A DNA stretch of 44,627 bases. Origin: Oscillospiraceae bacterium (GTDB lineage Bacteria; Bacillota; Clostridia; Oscillospirales; Ruminococcaceae). This document shows positions 1 to 7,907 of the stretch, piece by piece; the first letter of the stretch is position 1; each line of letters starts with the position of its first letter. The DNA lies in assembly GCA_017436125.1 (NCBI GenBank), contig JAFSDS010000037.1:1-44627 (forward strand), written 5' to 3'. Made by a program: the position numbers and the translations under genes. The notes below the pieces were generated by a model. The model did not search any database. It had not been told where the DNA came from and saw only the letters and a program-made list of their open reading frames with translations.

Positions 1-60
1 CAAATTCAAGTTTGTCGAATAGATTGTATCAAATTGCTGTGTAAATATCAACCAATATAG

Positions 61-101
61 AAAAAGCACGATGGTTTTGTATCAAAACCATCGTGCTTTT
101 T
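61..101 (-). terminator. Rho-independent terminator of tRNA-Pro
   Basis: A near-perfect inverted repeat (GCACGATGGTTTT / AAAACCATCGTGC with a GTATC loop) lies directly past the CCA end of the minus-strand tRNA. The stem is flanked by A and T runs, so it could work in both directions. Confidence 0.85.
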
Positions 102-177
102 TGGTCGAAGTGGCGAGACTCGAACTCACGGCTTCCAGTACCCGAAACTGGCGCGCTACCACCTGCGCTACACCTCG
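102..177 (-). tRNA. tRNA-Pro (anticodon CGG)
   Basis: On the minus strand a 76-nt cloverleaf starts CGAGGTG and ends CACTTCG-ACCA. The acceptor arms pair over 7 bp with one G-U. The anticodon stem CCAGT/ACTGG encloses loop TTCGGGT, giving anticodon CGG (Pro, codon CCG). The T-arm carries the GTTCGAGTC signature. CCA is encoded. Confidence 0.95.
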
Positions 178-188
178 ATAGCTTTATT

Positions 189-217
189 ATTATACAGGAA
201 GAGAAAAGCTTTGTCAA
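189..217 (-). promoter_or_regulatory. Sigma-A promoter of tRNA-Pro
   Basis: Minus strand reads TTGACA, 17-nt spacer, TATAAT, ending 12 nt before the tRNA 5' end. This is a perfect consensus, as expected for a stable RNA gene. Confidence 0.88.
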
Positions 218-373
218 GCAAAAGAATTATCTTTTTCAAAAAAATAAAAGAAGAGAATAATACTCACAGTTCAAAATATATTTACATATTTTTGCCAAAG
301 TTTTCACCAATTTATCTTAATTCTATGGTAAAATAAAAATATCAAAAAGCTTGAATATTAAGGAGGATGAAAA

Positions 374-772
374 ATGAATATAGCCAAAATAATGATTCCT
401 AAAATATCCACAGCGTTTTTAAACGAAAATAATACGGTTCGTCAGGGCCTTGAAAAATTTATTCGCTATGGCTATACCGCCGTTCCGGTGCTCAACGAAA
501 ACGGAATATATTCCGGAACTGTTACCGAGGGTGACTTTCTCCGTCATATTATGAAAATCGGTTCAACGGAAATGCGAAGCCACGAAACTTATCTTATAAA
601 AGATATCATCAGAAAGGATTTTTGCCCTTCGCTTATGATAGAAGCGGAACAGGACGAGGTTATAAAGGCGGTTGAAAACCAGAACTTTGTTCCAATAGTT
701 GACGGAAGAGGCGTTTTTTGCGGAATAATCACCCGAAAAGGCGTTATAGAAACTCTTGCAAAAATGCTTTGA
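374..772 (+). CDS. CBS-domain protein
   Basis: A 132-residue protein made of two CBS motifs and nothing else. The first covers about residues 8-60 (MIPKISTAFLNENNTV, then GYTAVPVLNENGIYSGTVTEGDFLR). The second covers about 72-130 (VPIVDGRGVFCGIITRKGVI). Paired CBS motifs form a Bateman module that usually binds adenine nucleotides such as AMP, ATP or c-di-AMP. No catalytic or DNA-binding domain is attached, so it may be a free-standing ligand sensor. The ligand cannot be read from sequence; c-di-AMP is possible, since a CdaA homologue is encoded in this window. The start ATG has AAGGAGG 7 nt upstream. The gene is monocistronic, ended by the hairpin at 784. Confidence 0.85.
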   Translation: MNIAKIMIPKISTAFLNENNTVRQGLEKFIRYGYTAVPVLNENGIYSGTVTEGDFLRHIMKIGSTEMRSHETYLIKDIIRKDFCPSLMIEAEQDEVIKAVENQNFVPIVDGRGVFCGIITRKGVIETLAKML

Positions 773-783
773 TAAAATATATA

Positions 784-813
784 AAAAACGGCGGTATATC
801 CGCCGTTTTTTTA
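784..813 (+). terminator. Rho-independent terminator after the CBS gene
   Basis: AAAACGGCGG-TATAT-CCGCCGTTTT followed by T7. The T tail abuts the -35 box of the next promoter. Confidence 0.9.
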
Positions 814-842
814 TTGCTATTCAAAAAACGCTGTGTTATAAT
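814..842 (+). promoter_or_regulatory. Sigma-A promoter for the RNA methyltransferase operon
   Basis: TTGCTA, 17-nt spacer, TATAAT. Transcription would begin near 850, which excludes starts upstream of it for the next gene and supports the TTG start at 877. Confidence 0.8.
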
Positions 843-876
843 TATATATTATATTATTATAAGGAAGTGTTTTTTC

Positions 877-2133
877 TTGCCGAGCGTTTGTGTTGTTGCA
901 AAAAAATGCGGCGGCTGTCAGTATACCGGCATCCCTTATTCCGAACAGCTTGATAAAAAGCAGAAAATGGAAGAGGATATCCTCGGATATTACGGAAAAG
1001 TCGAAAGAATAATCGGGATGAGATATCCCTGTTTTTACCGCAATAAGGTCCACAGCGCTTTTGGTAAGGATAAAAAGGGAAATATCCTTTGCGGAACCTA
1101 TCAGGAGGGCACACATTTTATCGTCCAGGTGGATGAATGCCTTATCGAGGATAAAAAATGTCAGGAGATAATCCGAACCGTAAAAAGCCTTCTTAAAGGC
1201 TTTAAAATGGAACCTTTTAATGAAGATACGGGAAAAGGCCTTTTGCGTCATGTTCTTGTTCGCCGAGGTTTTAAAACAGGGGAGATAATGGTCGTCCTCG
1301 TTCTCGGAACACATATTTTCCCCTCCGGAAACAACTTTGTAAAGGAACTTCTTAAACTCCATCCGGAAATCACCACCGTTGTTGTAAATATAAATGACAG
1401 AAAGACCAGTATGGTTCTTGGCGACAGAGAAAAAGTTTCTTACGGAAAAGGATATATCTATGATGAACTCTGCGGATGCCGCTTCCGCATTTCGCCCGGT
1501 TCTTTCTATCAGGTAAACCCCATCCAGACAGAAGTGCTTTATAACAAAGCGGTGGAATTTGCCGGACTTTCCGGAAAAGAAAAAGTCATCGACGCATACT
1601 GCGGCATCGGTACCATCGGTATGGTGGCATCGAAAAAAGCAAAAAGCGTTATCGGAATCGAACTTAACGGAAATGCGGTCCGCGATGCAAGAACCAACGC
1701 AAAGGAAAACGGAATAACAAATATCGAGTTTTTCCGTGGCGACGCCGGAGATTTTATGATAAAAATGGCCGAAAAAGGCGAAAAAGCGGATGTTGTTTTC
1801 ATGGATCCGCCCCGTTCCGGAAGTGACGAAGCTTTTCTTTCTTCCGTTGCAAGTCTTGGACCGAAAAAGGTCGTTTACGTTTCCTGTAATCCCATGACCC
1901 TTGCAAGGGACCTTGATTATATTACAAAAAACGGATATTTTGTTGAAAAGATCCAGCCGGTGGATATGTTCCCGTTTACGGAACATTGTGAAACCGTTGT
2001 TCTTTTGATTAAAAAGGAAAAAAGAAAACCGGAGACTTTTTCGAAAAATAATAATAAAAGCTATAAACCCAAAACCAAAGCCGCACCCTCCCAAAGCGGT
2101 AAAAACACGAAAAGAAAGGGGAACAGCAAATGA
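877..2133 (+). CDS. 23S rRNA (uracil-5-)-methyltransferase, RlmCD/RlmD/TrmA family
   Basis: A 418-residue SAM-dependent RNA m5U methyltransferase. An N-terminal Fe-S motif is present (C5-x5-C11-x2-C14, KKCGGCQYTG). The SAM-binding motif is VIDAYCGIGTIGM. The family DPPRSG motif is followed by VYVSCNPMTLARDL, which carries the catalytic Cys (residue 337), and FPFTEHCETV near the end holds the general-base Glu. The usual N-terminal TRAM domain is missing: with the TTG start at 877 (AAGGAAG 9 nt upstream) the protein begins at the Fe-S motif. A longer frame runs back to 718 but crosses the previous terminator and this gene's own promoter, so I rejected it. The Lys/Ser/Asn-rich tail (about 30 residues) is unusual. 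In Firmicutes one RlmCD can modify two 23S uridines; which sites this enzyme uses is unknown. The stop overlaps the next start (ATGA). Confidence 0.88.
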   Translation: MPSVCVVAKKCGGCQYTGIPYSEQLDKKQKMEEDILGYYGKVERIIGMRYPCFYRNKVHSAFGKDKKGNILCGTYQEGTHFIVQVDECLIEDKKCQEIIRTVKSLLKGFKMEPFNEDTGKGLLRHVLVRRGFKTGEIMVVLVLGTHIFPSGNNFVKELLKLHPEITTVVVNINDRKTSMVLGDREKVSYGKGYIYDELCGCRFRISPGSFYQVNPIQTEVLYNKAVEFAGLSGKEKVIDAYCGIGTIGMVASKKAKSVIGIELNGNAVRDARTNAKENGITNIEFFRGDAGDFMIKMAEKGEKADVVFMDPPRSGSDEAFLSSVASLGPKKVVYVSCNPMTLARDLDYITKNGYFVEKIQPVDMFPFTEHCETVVLLIKKEKRKPETFSKNNNKSYKPKTKAAPSQSGKNTKRKGNSK

Positions 2134-4580
2134 ACAGGTCCACCCAAAAAATCGTTGCAGCGTTTCTTGCTTTTATAATGCTTGCAGCGACCCCTTTGAC
2201 GGTATTTGCCGCCGAACTTAACCCCATTTATACCTATGACGCAAACGGCTGGGAATTTGAGAAAATTTCTCACGCAAGCTCTCCGGTCGAAACCGCGGAC
2301 GGCATTGTGGATTACACCGGATTCGGTTCCGTTGCTCCCTATGTTGAAGGCGAAAGCGAAATCGGAAAAGGCGACAGAGGCCAGTCCTATAGCTATGCAT
2401 CCTGCGTTTACGGCGATTGGGTCTATATCAACACCATGTACGGCGGCCTTGGCATTGCGGCAATCATCAAAAATCTTGTGATTCCCGGAATGGACGGCGA
2501 GATTATGGATACCTTTATTGACGTTCTTTATAACGGAAATCTTTATAAAGGCGAACCGGATGGTGTTCAGGCCGGCGGTATTCTTCTTAAGTTCAATGTA
2601 AAAACCGGCGAAACAGAAATCCTTATGTCCCAGACCAAAAACGGCCTTATTCCAACTTTCCGCAACGCCTGCGTGCTTAACGGAAAAATGTATTTTGTCG
2701 GAATGATTCTTGATGTAAAAGATTATGCGGGAGATTTTGTAGGACTTCAGACCGCGATGGCTTTACAGAACGGAAAACCCTGCCTTTATGAAGTTGACCC
2801 CGAAACGGACGAATTCCGCAACATTTATGAATGCGTTGATTTTGAGGGATACAAAGAACTCATTGCGGATAATATTTTCCCCTCCACCAGAGCTGTCGGA
2901 ACTTATAAAGGCGCTCTCGTAACCGGAGGTATCCGCCCGGAAGGCGCATATATCGCAATTTCAAAGGATCCTTCCGCAGGACAGGATTCCTTCGTTGAAA
3001 TCGCCCAGATGGAAGACCTTTTCAATTATCCCGCATACCGCAGAGATGACGTAAACGGCGGCGGAGGTATTTATCAGGTTATCGAATATAACGAAAGCCT
3101 TTATGTAGTTATTTGTACCGGAAGCGTTGATACCACCAATGAATACGGAACAAAACGCCCCTTCGCAATTGTTCGCGGCGATTGCTCCGGAGAAGTTGAT
3201 GACCCGGCAAGCTGGAGCTGGACCGCTGTTGTGGGCGATCCCGCTGACGGCGCAAAATATACCTTCGGAATCGATCCGGAACGAATCAGTTCCGGTGCGT
3301 GCTCCCTTGAAATTTACGGCGGATATCTTTATATCGGAGAATATAACGATACTTCCAGCGCTCTCCAGAATTTTGCTATAAGAAGAGATTTTACAACTCT
3401 TGCTTCAAACCTTGAGCAGTCCGTAAATCTTTACCGTATGGATAAAGACGAAAACATCGAAATGGTTGTAGGCGATGCGACGGAAATGTTCCCGGAAGGC
3501 GGAATTTCCGGCTGGGGCTCCGGTTATCTTGCCAATGCAAATCAATATACATGGCAGACCACCGTTTATGACGGAAAGCTTTATCTCAGCACCATGGATG
3601 CCACCACCGTTTTAAGACCTCTTTCCTATATCACAAACGGCGAGATTATTGATATGACCGAGGAAGAATGGATAAGCCAGATCAACTATATCCGCGTTCT
3701 TCTCGAGCTGCTTTTCGAATCGGAAGAAGAAGCAAATGCCCCTGTTCTTTTCTCTGCAGAGGAGCCTGTGATGGATGAAGAAACCGCTCGTTTTATGATC
3801 GAAGCCGCCGTTGAGCAGGCGGAGATCCGCGCGGCGGAAAGCAAAACTTCAACTTTCGGCCTTTTCCCGGAAGAACTCCCCGAACTTGATATTACCGATA
3901 TCATTCTTACGGATGAACAGATCGACGAGCTGATTTTTGCACTTTTGGACAGCGAGTTCTTTGCGGAACTTATCACAAAAGTGGATATGGAAACCCTCAT
4001 CTGGATAATGAACACCCTTGAAAGCGTCAGGGAACTTCTCAAGAGCGTTGATGTTGAGTCTTTCCTTGAAATCTATAATGAGCTTCTTGAAGAATATCAG
4101 GAAATCTATGATTCTATTCCCGAAAATCTTAAACCTTTCATCGAAACTATTCTCAGCGCAGTGACTGCGGAAAACGCAGAAGCACTTCTCAAAGTTCTTT
4201 ATTATATTGAAAATTCCGAAGCAGGTTTTGACCTTTATGAAATCAAGCAGAATGCAGACAAAAGCGTTGACATAAGAACCCTCACTTCCAACGGATTCGG
4301 CGACCAGTATAACCACGGTCTTCGTATTTTTGCAAAAACCGATGATTATTTCGTAATAGGAACAGCAAACCCCTTCTATGGAACTCAGCTTTGGAGAGCG
4401 GAAAATCCTGAAAACAAAAATGATGAAAACGAAGACAACGAGAGTTCCATTATCATAGATATGACGGGAAAAACAGAAGACGAGGAAAACCCGAACACCG
4501 GGGCCTTTGCTGGTATGGCAACAATTTCTGTTTTTGCCGTTGGGGCATGTCTTGCGGAAAAGTTTTTAAAACATGAATAA
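2130..4580 (+). CDS. Secreted surface protein with NPNTG sorting-like tail
   Basis: An 816-residue protein of unknown function. A signal peptide spans about residues 1-28 (Lys near the N-terminus, hydrophobic core, cleavage after VFA). The C-terminus has NPNTG at 787-791, a hydrophobic stretch, then a short charged end (KFLKHE), which looks like a sortase or other cell-wall sorting signal common in Clostridia. Residues about 60-500 contain repeated aromatic/Gly turns (GDWVYINTMYGG, NGKMYFVGM, GYLYIGEYNDT, DGKLYLSTMD) that suggest beta-propeller blades. Residues about 520-700 are acidic and helical, possibly a spacer or coiled region; propeller-like segments return before the tail. It overlaps the methyltransferase stop by 4 nt, so the two are co-transcribed, although no functional link is evident. 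No catalytic motif was recognised. Confidence 0.8.
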   Translation: MNRSTQKIVAAFLAFIMLAATPLTVFAAELNPIYTYDANGWEFEKISHASSPVETADGIVDYTGFGSVAPYVEGESEIGKGDRGQSYSYASCVYGDWVYINTMYGGLGIAAIIKNLVIPGMDGEIMDTFIDVLYNGNLYKGEPDGVQAGGILLKFNVKTGETEILMSQTKNGLIPTFRNACVLNGKMYFVGMILDVKDYAGDFVGLQTAMALQNGKPCLYEVDPETDEFRNIYECVDFEGYKELIADNIFPSTRAVGTYKGALVTGGIRPEGAYIAISKDPSAGQDSFVEIAQMEDLFNYPAYRRDDVNGGGGIYQVIEYNESLYVVICTGSVDTTNEYGTKRPFAIVRGDCSGEVDDPASWSWTAVVGDPADGAKYTFGIDPERISSGACSLEIYGGYLYIGEYNDTSSALQNFAIRRDFTTLASNLEQSVNLYRMDKDENIEMVVGDATEMFPEGGISGWGSGYLANANQYTWQTTVYDGKLYLSTMDATTVLRPLSYITNGEIIDMTEEEWISQINYIRVLLELLFESEEEANAPVLFSAEEPVMDEETARFMIEAAVEQAEIRAAESKTSTFGLFPEELPELDITDIILTDEQIDELIFALLDSEFFAELITKVDMETLIWIMNTLESVRELLKSVDVESFLEIYNELLEEYQEIYDSIPENLKPFIETILSAVTAENAEALLKVLYYIENSEAGFDLYEIKQNADKSVDIRTLTSNGFGDQYNHGLRIFAKTDDYFVIGTANPFYGTQLWRAENPENKNDENEDNESSIIIDMTGKTEDEENPNTGAFAGMATISVFAVGACLAEKFLKHE

Positions 4581-4623
4581 ATAATCATTTTGATGAAAAT
4601 TTTTTCAAAAAACTAAAAATCAC

Positions 4624-4652
4624 TTGACATCCGCGGCGATTGTTGATAATAT
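4624..4652 (+). promoter_or_regulatory. Sigma-A promoter of the T-box leader
   Basis: TTGACA, 17-nt spacer, TAATAT, about 30 nt before the T-box stem I. Confidence 0.88.
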
Positions 4653-4680
4653 GGGTAATATACTTTTATATGAAAAATGC

Positions 4681-4932
4681 GTTTGAGCAGAAAGAGTAGT
4701 GCGGAGAAAAGCTCCAGAGAATTGCCGGTCGGTGCGAGGCAACAGCATAATATCCGTTATGAAGTTCATTCTGCGAGCAGTGTGTTGAAAATTGCAGTAG
4801 ATACAACGGGTGCGACCGTTACATCGCTAAGACTTTTAAGCCTATTAAGGTCCTGACCGGGAGGTCAGTACGAAAGCAGAGTGGTACCACGGATTATTAT
4901 TCGTCCCTGTATATTTGCAGGGACGTTTTTTT
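4681..4932 (+). promoter_or_regulatory. T-box riboswitch, predicted specifier UUC (Phe)
   Basis: The 420-nt gap before the ABC importer is filled by a canonical tRNA-sensing T-box leader. Stem I closes with GCAGAA (4687-4692) pairing TTCTGC (4769-4774). The specifier loop has AGTA (4695-4698) on the 5' side and GAA (4761-4763) on the 3' side, then G-UUC-A, placing specifier UUC at 4765-4767. The apical loop elements AGAGA and GGTGCGAGGC lie near 4716-4740. The T-box sequence AGAGTGGTACCACGG is at 4878-4892, with bulge UGGU (4882-4885) matching an NCCA end with discriminator A. The terminator (CGTCCCTG/CAGGGACG plus T7) is at 4902-4932. Family knowledge: uncharged cognate tRNA stabilises the antiterminator and turns on the downstream genes. 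The UUC and UGGU pairing both fit tRNA-Phe. Confidence 0.93.
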
Positions 4933-5000
4933 ATGGTATTTAATTTGCCCGCAAAAAGGTATTTAAATAAACTTAATTTTATATTTTGGAGGTAACCAAA

Positions 5001-5975
5001 ATGAAAAAAGTTCTTTGTATGATTATGGCTCTTGTTATGATGCTTGCAGTTTCCGGCTGCGGCGAAGCTGCCGATGACGGCATTGTTACCGTCGGTGTAA
5101 TCCAGTTTATGCAGCACGCATCCCTTGATGAAGCATATCAGGGCTTCGTTGACGGCCTTGCCGAAGCAGGCTATGTTGAGGGCGAAAACCTTAAAATCGA
5201 TTTCCAGAATGCGTCCGGCGAAGTCAGCAACTGCCAGCAGATCTGTGATATCTTTGCAAACAGCGGAATTGACCTTGCTCTTGCAATCGCAACCCCTGCC
5301 GCACAGTCCGCAGTAAACGTATTCCAGGAAACCGACGTTCCGGTTTTCTTCACCGCAGTAACCGATGCAGTTGGTGCAGGCCTTGTTGAATCCAACGAAG
5401 TTCCCGGCAAAAACGTAACCGGAACCCTTGATATGCCTGTTATTGCAGACCAGATCGCTGTTATCAAAGACGTTCTTCCGGATGCAAAAAAACTTGCTAT
5501 TCTTTATACCTCCAGCGAGCCTAACTCCGCAATTCAGGCGGACGAAGCAAAGCTTGCAGCAGAAGCTCTCGGAATGGAAGTTATTATCCAGACTTCTTCC
5601 TCCTCCAACGATATTCCTCAGGTAATCTCTTCCGTAGTTGGCAGCGCAGATGCAATTTATATTCCTTCCGATAACGCATTCGCTTCCGCAATGGCAACCG
5701 TAAACCATGCCGCAGTTGAAAACCAGATCCCGGTTTTCTGCGCTGTTGAAGCAATGATCGCCGAAGGCGGTATTGCAACCACCGCAATCGATTATTACGA
5801 ACTTGGAAAACAGACCGCAGCACAGGCTGTTCGCGTTCTTAACGGCGAATCCGCATCCGAAATCGCTGTTGAAACTCAGAAGGAATGCGCTCTTGTTGTT
5901 AACAAAACCTTCGCAGAAAGCGTCGGCGTTGAAATTCCTCAGGAAATGCTTGACAAAGCAGCAACCGTTTATTGA
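5001..5975 (+). CDS. ABC importer substrate-binding lipoprotein, TrpX-like (COG2984)
   Basis: A 324-residue lipoprotein with lipobox AVSGC (Cys20) followed by a periplasmic-binding fold of the ABC_sub_bind family (COG2984, TrpX). Typical features are the opening GVIQFMQHASLDEAYQGF, the DLALAIATPAAQ segment, FTAVTDAVGAGLV and the IPSDNAFASAM region. Orthologues called TrpX are tied to tryptophan by T-box regulation, but the leader here reads as Phe, so the ligand may be phenylalanine or another aromatic amino acid. The start is the ATG at 5001, with GGAGG at 4988-4992; an in-frame TTG at 4986 precedes the RBS and was rejected. It is the first gene of a three-gene importer operon under the T-box. 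Confidence 0.9.
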   Translation: MKKVLCMIMALVMMLAVSGCGEAADDGIVTVGVIQFMQHASLDEAYQGFVDGLAEAGYVEGENLKIDFQNASGEVSNCQQICDIFANSGIDLALAIATPAAQSAVNVFQETDVPVFFTAVTDAVGAGLVESNEVPGKNVTGTLDMPVIADQIAVIKDVLPDAKKLAILYTSSEPNSAIQADEAKLAAEALGMEVIIQTSSSSNDIPQVISSVVGSADAIYIPSDNAFASAMATVNHAAVENQIPVFCAVEAMIAEGGIATTAIDYYELGKQTAAQAVRVLNGESASEIAVETQKECALVVNKTFAESVGVEIPQEMLDKAATVY

Positions 5976-6003
5976 TTATTATTGATTAGGAAGTAAAGTA
6001 TTA

Positions 6004-6933
6004 ATGGGTATTACAAGCTGGTTATGGGATATACAGGGGGGCGCTACCCTTGGTGTAATTTGGGCAATTATGGCGCTTGGCTTATATCTCACATATCGAG
6101 TATTAAATTATGCGGACCTTACGGTTGACGGAAGCCTCACTCTCGGCGGTGCAATTTCTGCAGTTTGCGTTGCAGCCGGGGTACAGCCCATTCTTGCAAT
6201 TCTTATTGCAACAATAGGCGGTATGATGGCCGGTTCCGTTACCGGATTTCTCCACACAAAATTCAAAATTCCGGATCTTCTGGCCGGTATCCTTACGCAG
6301 TTTGCGCTCTATTCCATAAACCTTCGTATTATGGGAAAAGCAAACTTCGGTCTTCTTAACGAAGTAACTCTTTTCAGCCAGATAAAAGAACTTGGCGTTC
6401 CGTCAAAATGGGCGGGTCTTCTTGTTGGCGTTGTTTTTGCCGTTGTTCTTATTATCGCTGTTTACTGCTTCTTCGGAACAGAGATTGGATGCGCACTCCG
6501 CGCAACCGGTAATAACCCTCATATGGTAAGAGCCATGGGCGCAAACACCAAGATTTATATCGTTCTCGGCCTTATAGTCGGAAACGGCCTTGTTGCAATG
6601 TCCGGTGCGCTTCTTGCACAGTATCAGGGCTATGCGGATATCAATATGGGCGTCGGTACCATCGTAATCGGCCTTGCAGCTATTATGATAGGCGAGGTTC
6701 TTTTCAGCAAGAAAACCTATTTTCACCGCCTTGCAGGTGTTGTAATCGGTTCCGTTGTTTATAGAATCATCATCGCCTTTGTTCTCCGCATCAGCCTTAC
6801 CGCAGATACCGTAATCAAGATCACCGCAGACGATATGAAGCTTATTACCGCCATTATCGTTGTTATCGCTCTTGTTGTTCCGGGCCTTAAAGATGCGGCC
6901 ATTGCAAAAACTTCTGCAAAGGAGGACGATTAA
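6004..6933 (+). CDS. ABC importer permease, TrpY-like (COG4120)
   Basis: A 309-residue polytopic membrane protein with about 8 hydrophobic segments. It belongs to the branched-chain-type permease superfamily (BPD_transp_2, COG4120). Characteristic stretches are the N-terminal WAIMALGLYLTYRVLNYADLTVDGS and the central TEIGCALRATGNNPHMVRAMG, which probably contacts the ATPase. It would form the membrane channel for the substrate delivered by the upstream lipoprotein. It starts 28 nt after the binding-protein gene (RBS AGGAAG) and its stop abuts the ATPase start. Confidence 0.9.
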   Translation: MGITSWLWDIQGGATLGVIWAIMALGLYLTYRVLNYADLTVDGSLTLGGAISAVCVAAGVQPILAILIATIGGMMAGSVTGFLHTKFKIPDLLAGILTQFALYSINLRIMGKANFGLLNEVTLFSQIKELGVPSKWAGLLVGVVFAVVLIIAVYCFFGTEIGCALRATGNNPHMVRAMGANTKIYIVLGLIVGNGLVAMSGALLAQYQGYADINMGVGTIVIGLAAIMIGEVLFSKKTYFHRLAGVVIGSVVYRIIIAFVLRISLTADTVIKITADDMKLITAIIVVIALVVPGLKDAAIAKTSAKEDD

Positions 6934-7731
6934 ATGCTTGATATAAATCATGTATATAAAACATTTAATAAAGGAACTCCGGTGCAGAAAGCCGCTCTTG
7001 TTGACCTTAACCTTCATCTTGAAGAGGGCGATTTTGTAACTATCATCGGCGGAAACGGCGCAGGAAAATCCACAATGCTCAATGCTGTTGCGGGTGTTTT
7101 TGAACTTGACAAAGGTCATATTTCCATCGATGGTCACGATGTTACAAAAGACCCGGAATATAAACGCGCAAAATATATCGGCCGCGTTTTCCAGGATCCT
7201 CTTCGCGGAACAGCGGGGGATATGTGGATAGAGGAAAACCTTGCCTTTGCTCTTCGCCGCGGAAAAAACAGAAGTTTTAAATGGGGAATCAGCAACAAGG
7301 AAAGAGAGCAGTTCGTCGAACTTCTTAAAACCCTTGACCTTGGTCTTGAGGACAGACTTGATTCAAAAGTTGGCCTTCTTTCCGGCGGCCAGCGCCAGGC
7401 GCTGACCCTTTTGATGGCAACCATCAAAAAGCCACAGCTTCTTCTTCTTGATGAACATACTGCGGCCCTTGACCCGAAAACCGCAAAAACCGTTCTCGAT
7501 ATGACCAACAAGGTTGTTACAGAAAACAACCTCACCACTCTTATGGTCACCCATAATATGAACGACGCCATCAAATACGGCAACCGCCTTATTATGATGG
7601 ACCACGGCACCATTATCCTTGATATTTCCGGCGAGGAGAAAAAGAACCTTAAAGTTCCGGATCTTCTTGCAAAATTTGAGGAAGTAAGCGGAAAAGAATT
7701 TTCCAACGACAGAATGATGCTTGCAAAATAA
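6934..7731 (+). CDS. ABC importer ATP-binding protein, TrpZ-like (COG1101)
   Basis: A 265-residue ABC ATPase. Walker A is GGNGAGKST (about residues 37-45), the Q-loop is GRVFQDP, the signature is LLSGGQRQAL, Walker B is LLLLDEHTAALDP and the H-loop is VTHNMNDA. The DEHTAALDP form is typical of the COG1101 branch that pairs with COG2984/COG4120. It powers the importer encoded by the two preceding genes. The ATG directly follows the permease TAA, with AAGGAGG inside the permease 3' end, so translation is coupled. The terminator at 7740 ends the operon. Confidence 0.92.
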   Translation: MLDINHVYKTFNKGTPVQKAALVDLNLHLEEGDFVTIIGGNGAGKSTMLNAVAGVFELDKGHISIDGHDVTKDPEYKRAKYIGRVFQDPLRGTAGDMWIEENLAFALRRGKNRSFKWGISNKEREQFVELLKTLDLGLEDRLDSKVGLLSGGQRQALTLLMATIKKPQLLLLDEHTAALDPKTAKTVLDMTNKVVTENNLTTLMVTHNMNDAIKYGNRLIMMDHGTIILDISGEEKKNLKVPDLLAKFEEVSGKEFSNDRMMLAK

Positions 7732-7739
7732 AAAGTATA

Positions 7740-7777
7740 AAAGCGTCTTTCTTTTTTTGAGGAAAGACGCTTTTTTG
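7740..7777 (+). terminator. Rho-independent terminator of the importer operon
   Basis: AAGCGTCTTT and AAAGACGCTT arms (7741-7750 / 7763-7772) with a T-rich loop and a T tail. Confidence 0.88.
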
Positions 7778-7778
7778 A

Positions 7779-7811
7779 TATTAAAATATTCCAATTTGGA
7801 ATATTTTAATA
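7779..7811. repeat. 33-bp perfect palindrome
   Basis: Two perfectly complementary 16-bp arms (7779-7794 and 7796-7811) around a single T; the core is ATTCCAA-T-TTGGAAT. It lies 2 nt past the importer terminator and about 100 nt before the VanW gene. It lacks a T tract, so it is more likely an operator or an RNA hairpin than a terminator. Confidence 0.75.
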
Positions 7812-7907
7812 ATAGGTGCAACAAAAACCAAAAAATATGTTACTATATATATGGATGTTGTAAATTTGTCGAAGATATCCGGAAGATTTTGAACGAGGGT
7901 GATTTTT

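Noticed and set aside
718..876. N-terminal extension of the RNA methyltransferase to 718
   Set aside because: It would run through the CBS gene end, a strong terminator and a consensus promoter. The TTG at 877 has an RBS and begins at the Fe-S motif.
817..2094. 425-codon minus-strand open frame opposite the RNA methyltransferase
   Set aside because: Antisense shadow; it crosses the promoter and leader of the real gene.
4681..4932. Tryptophan T-box, as expected from TrpXYZ homology
   Set aside because: The register GAA-N-codon-A gives UUC, and no UGG sits in the loop. The UGGU bulge also fits a discriminator A.
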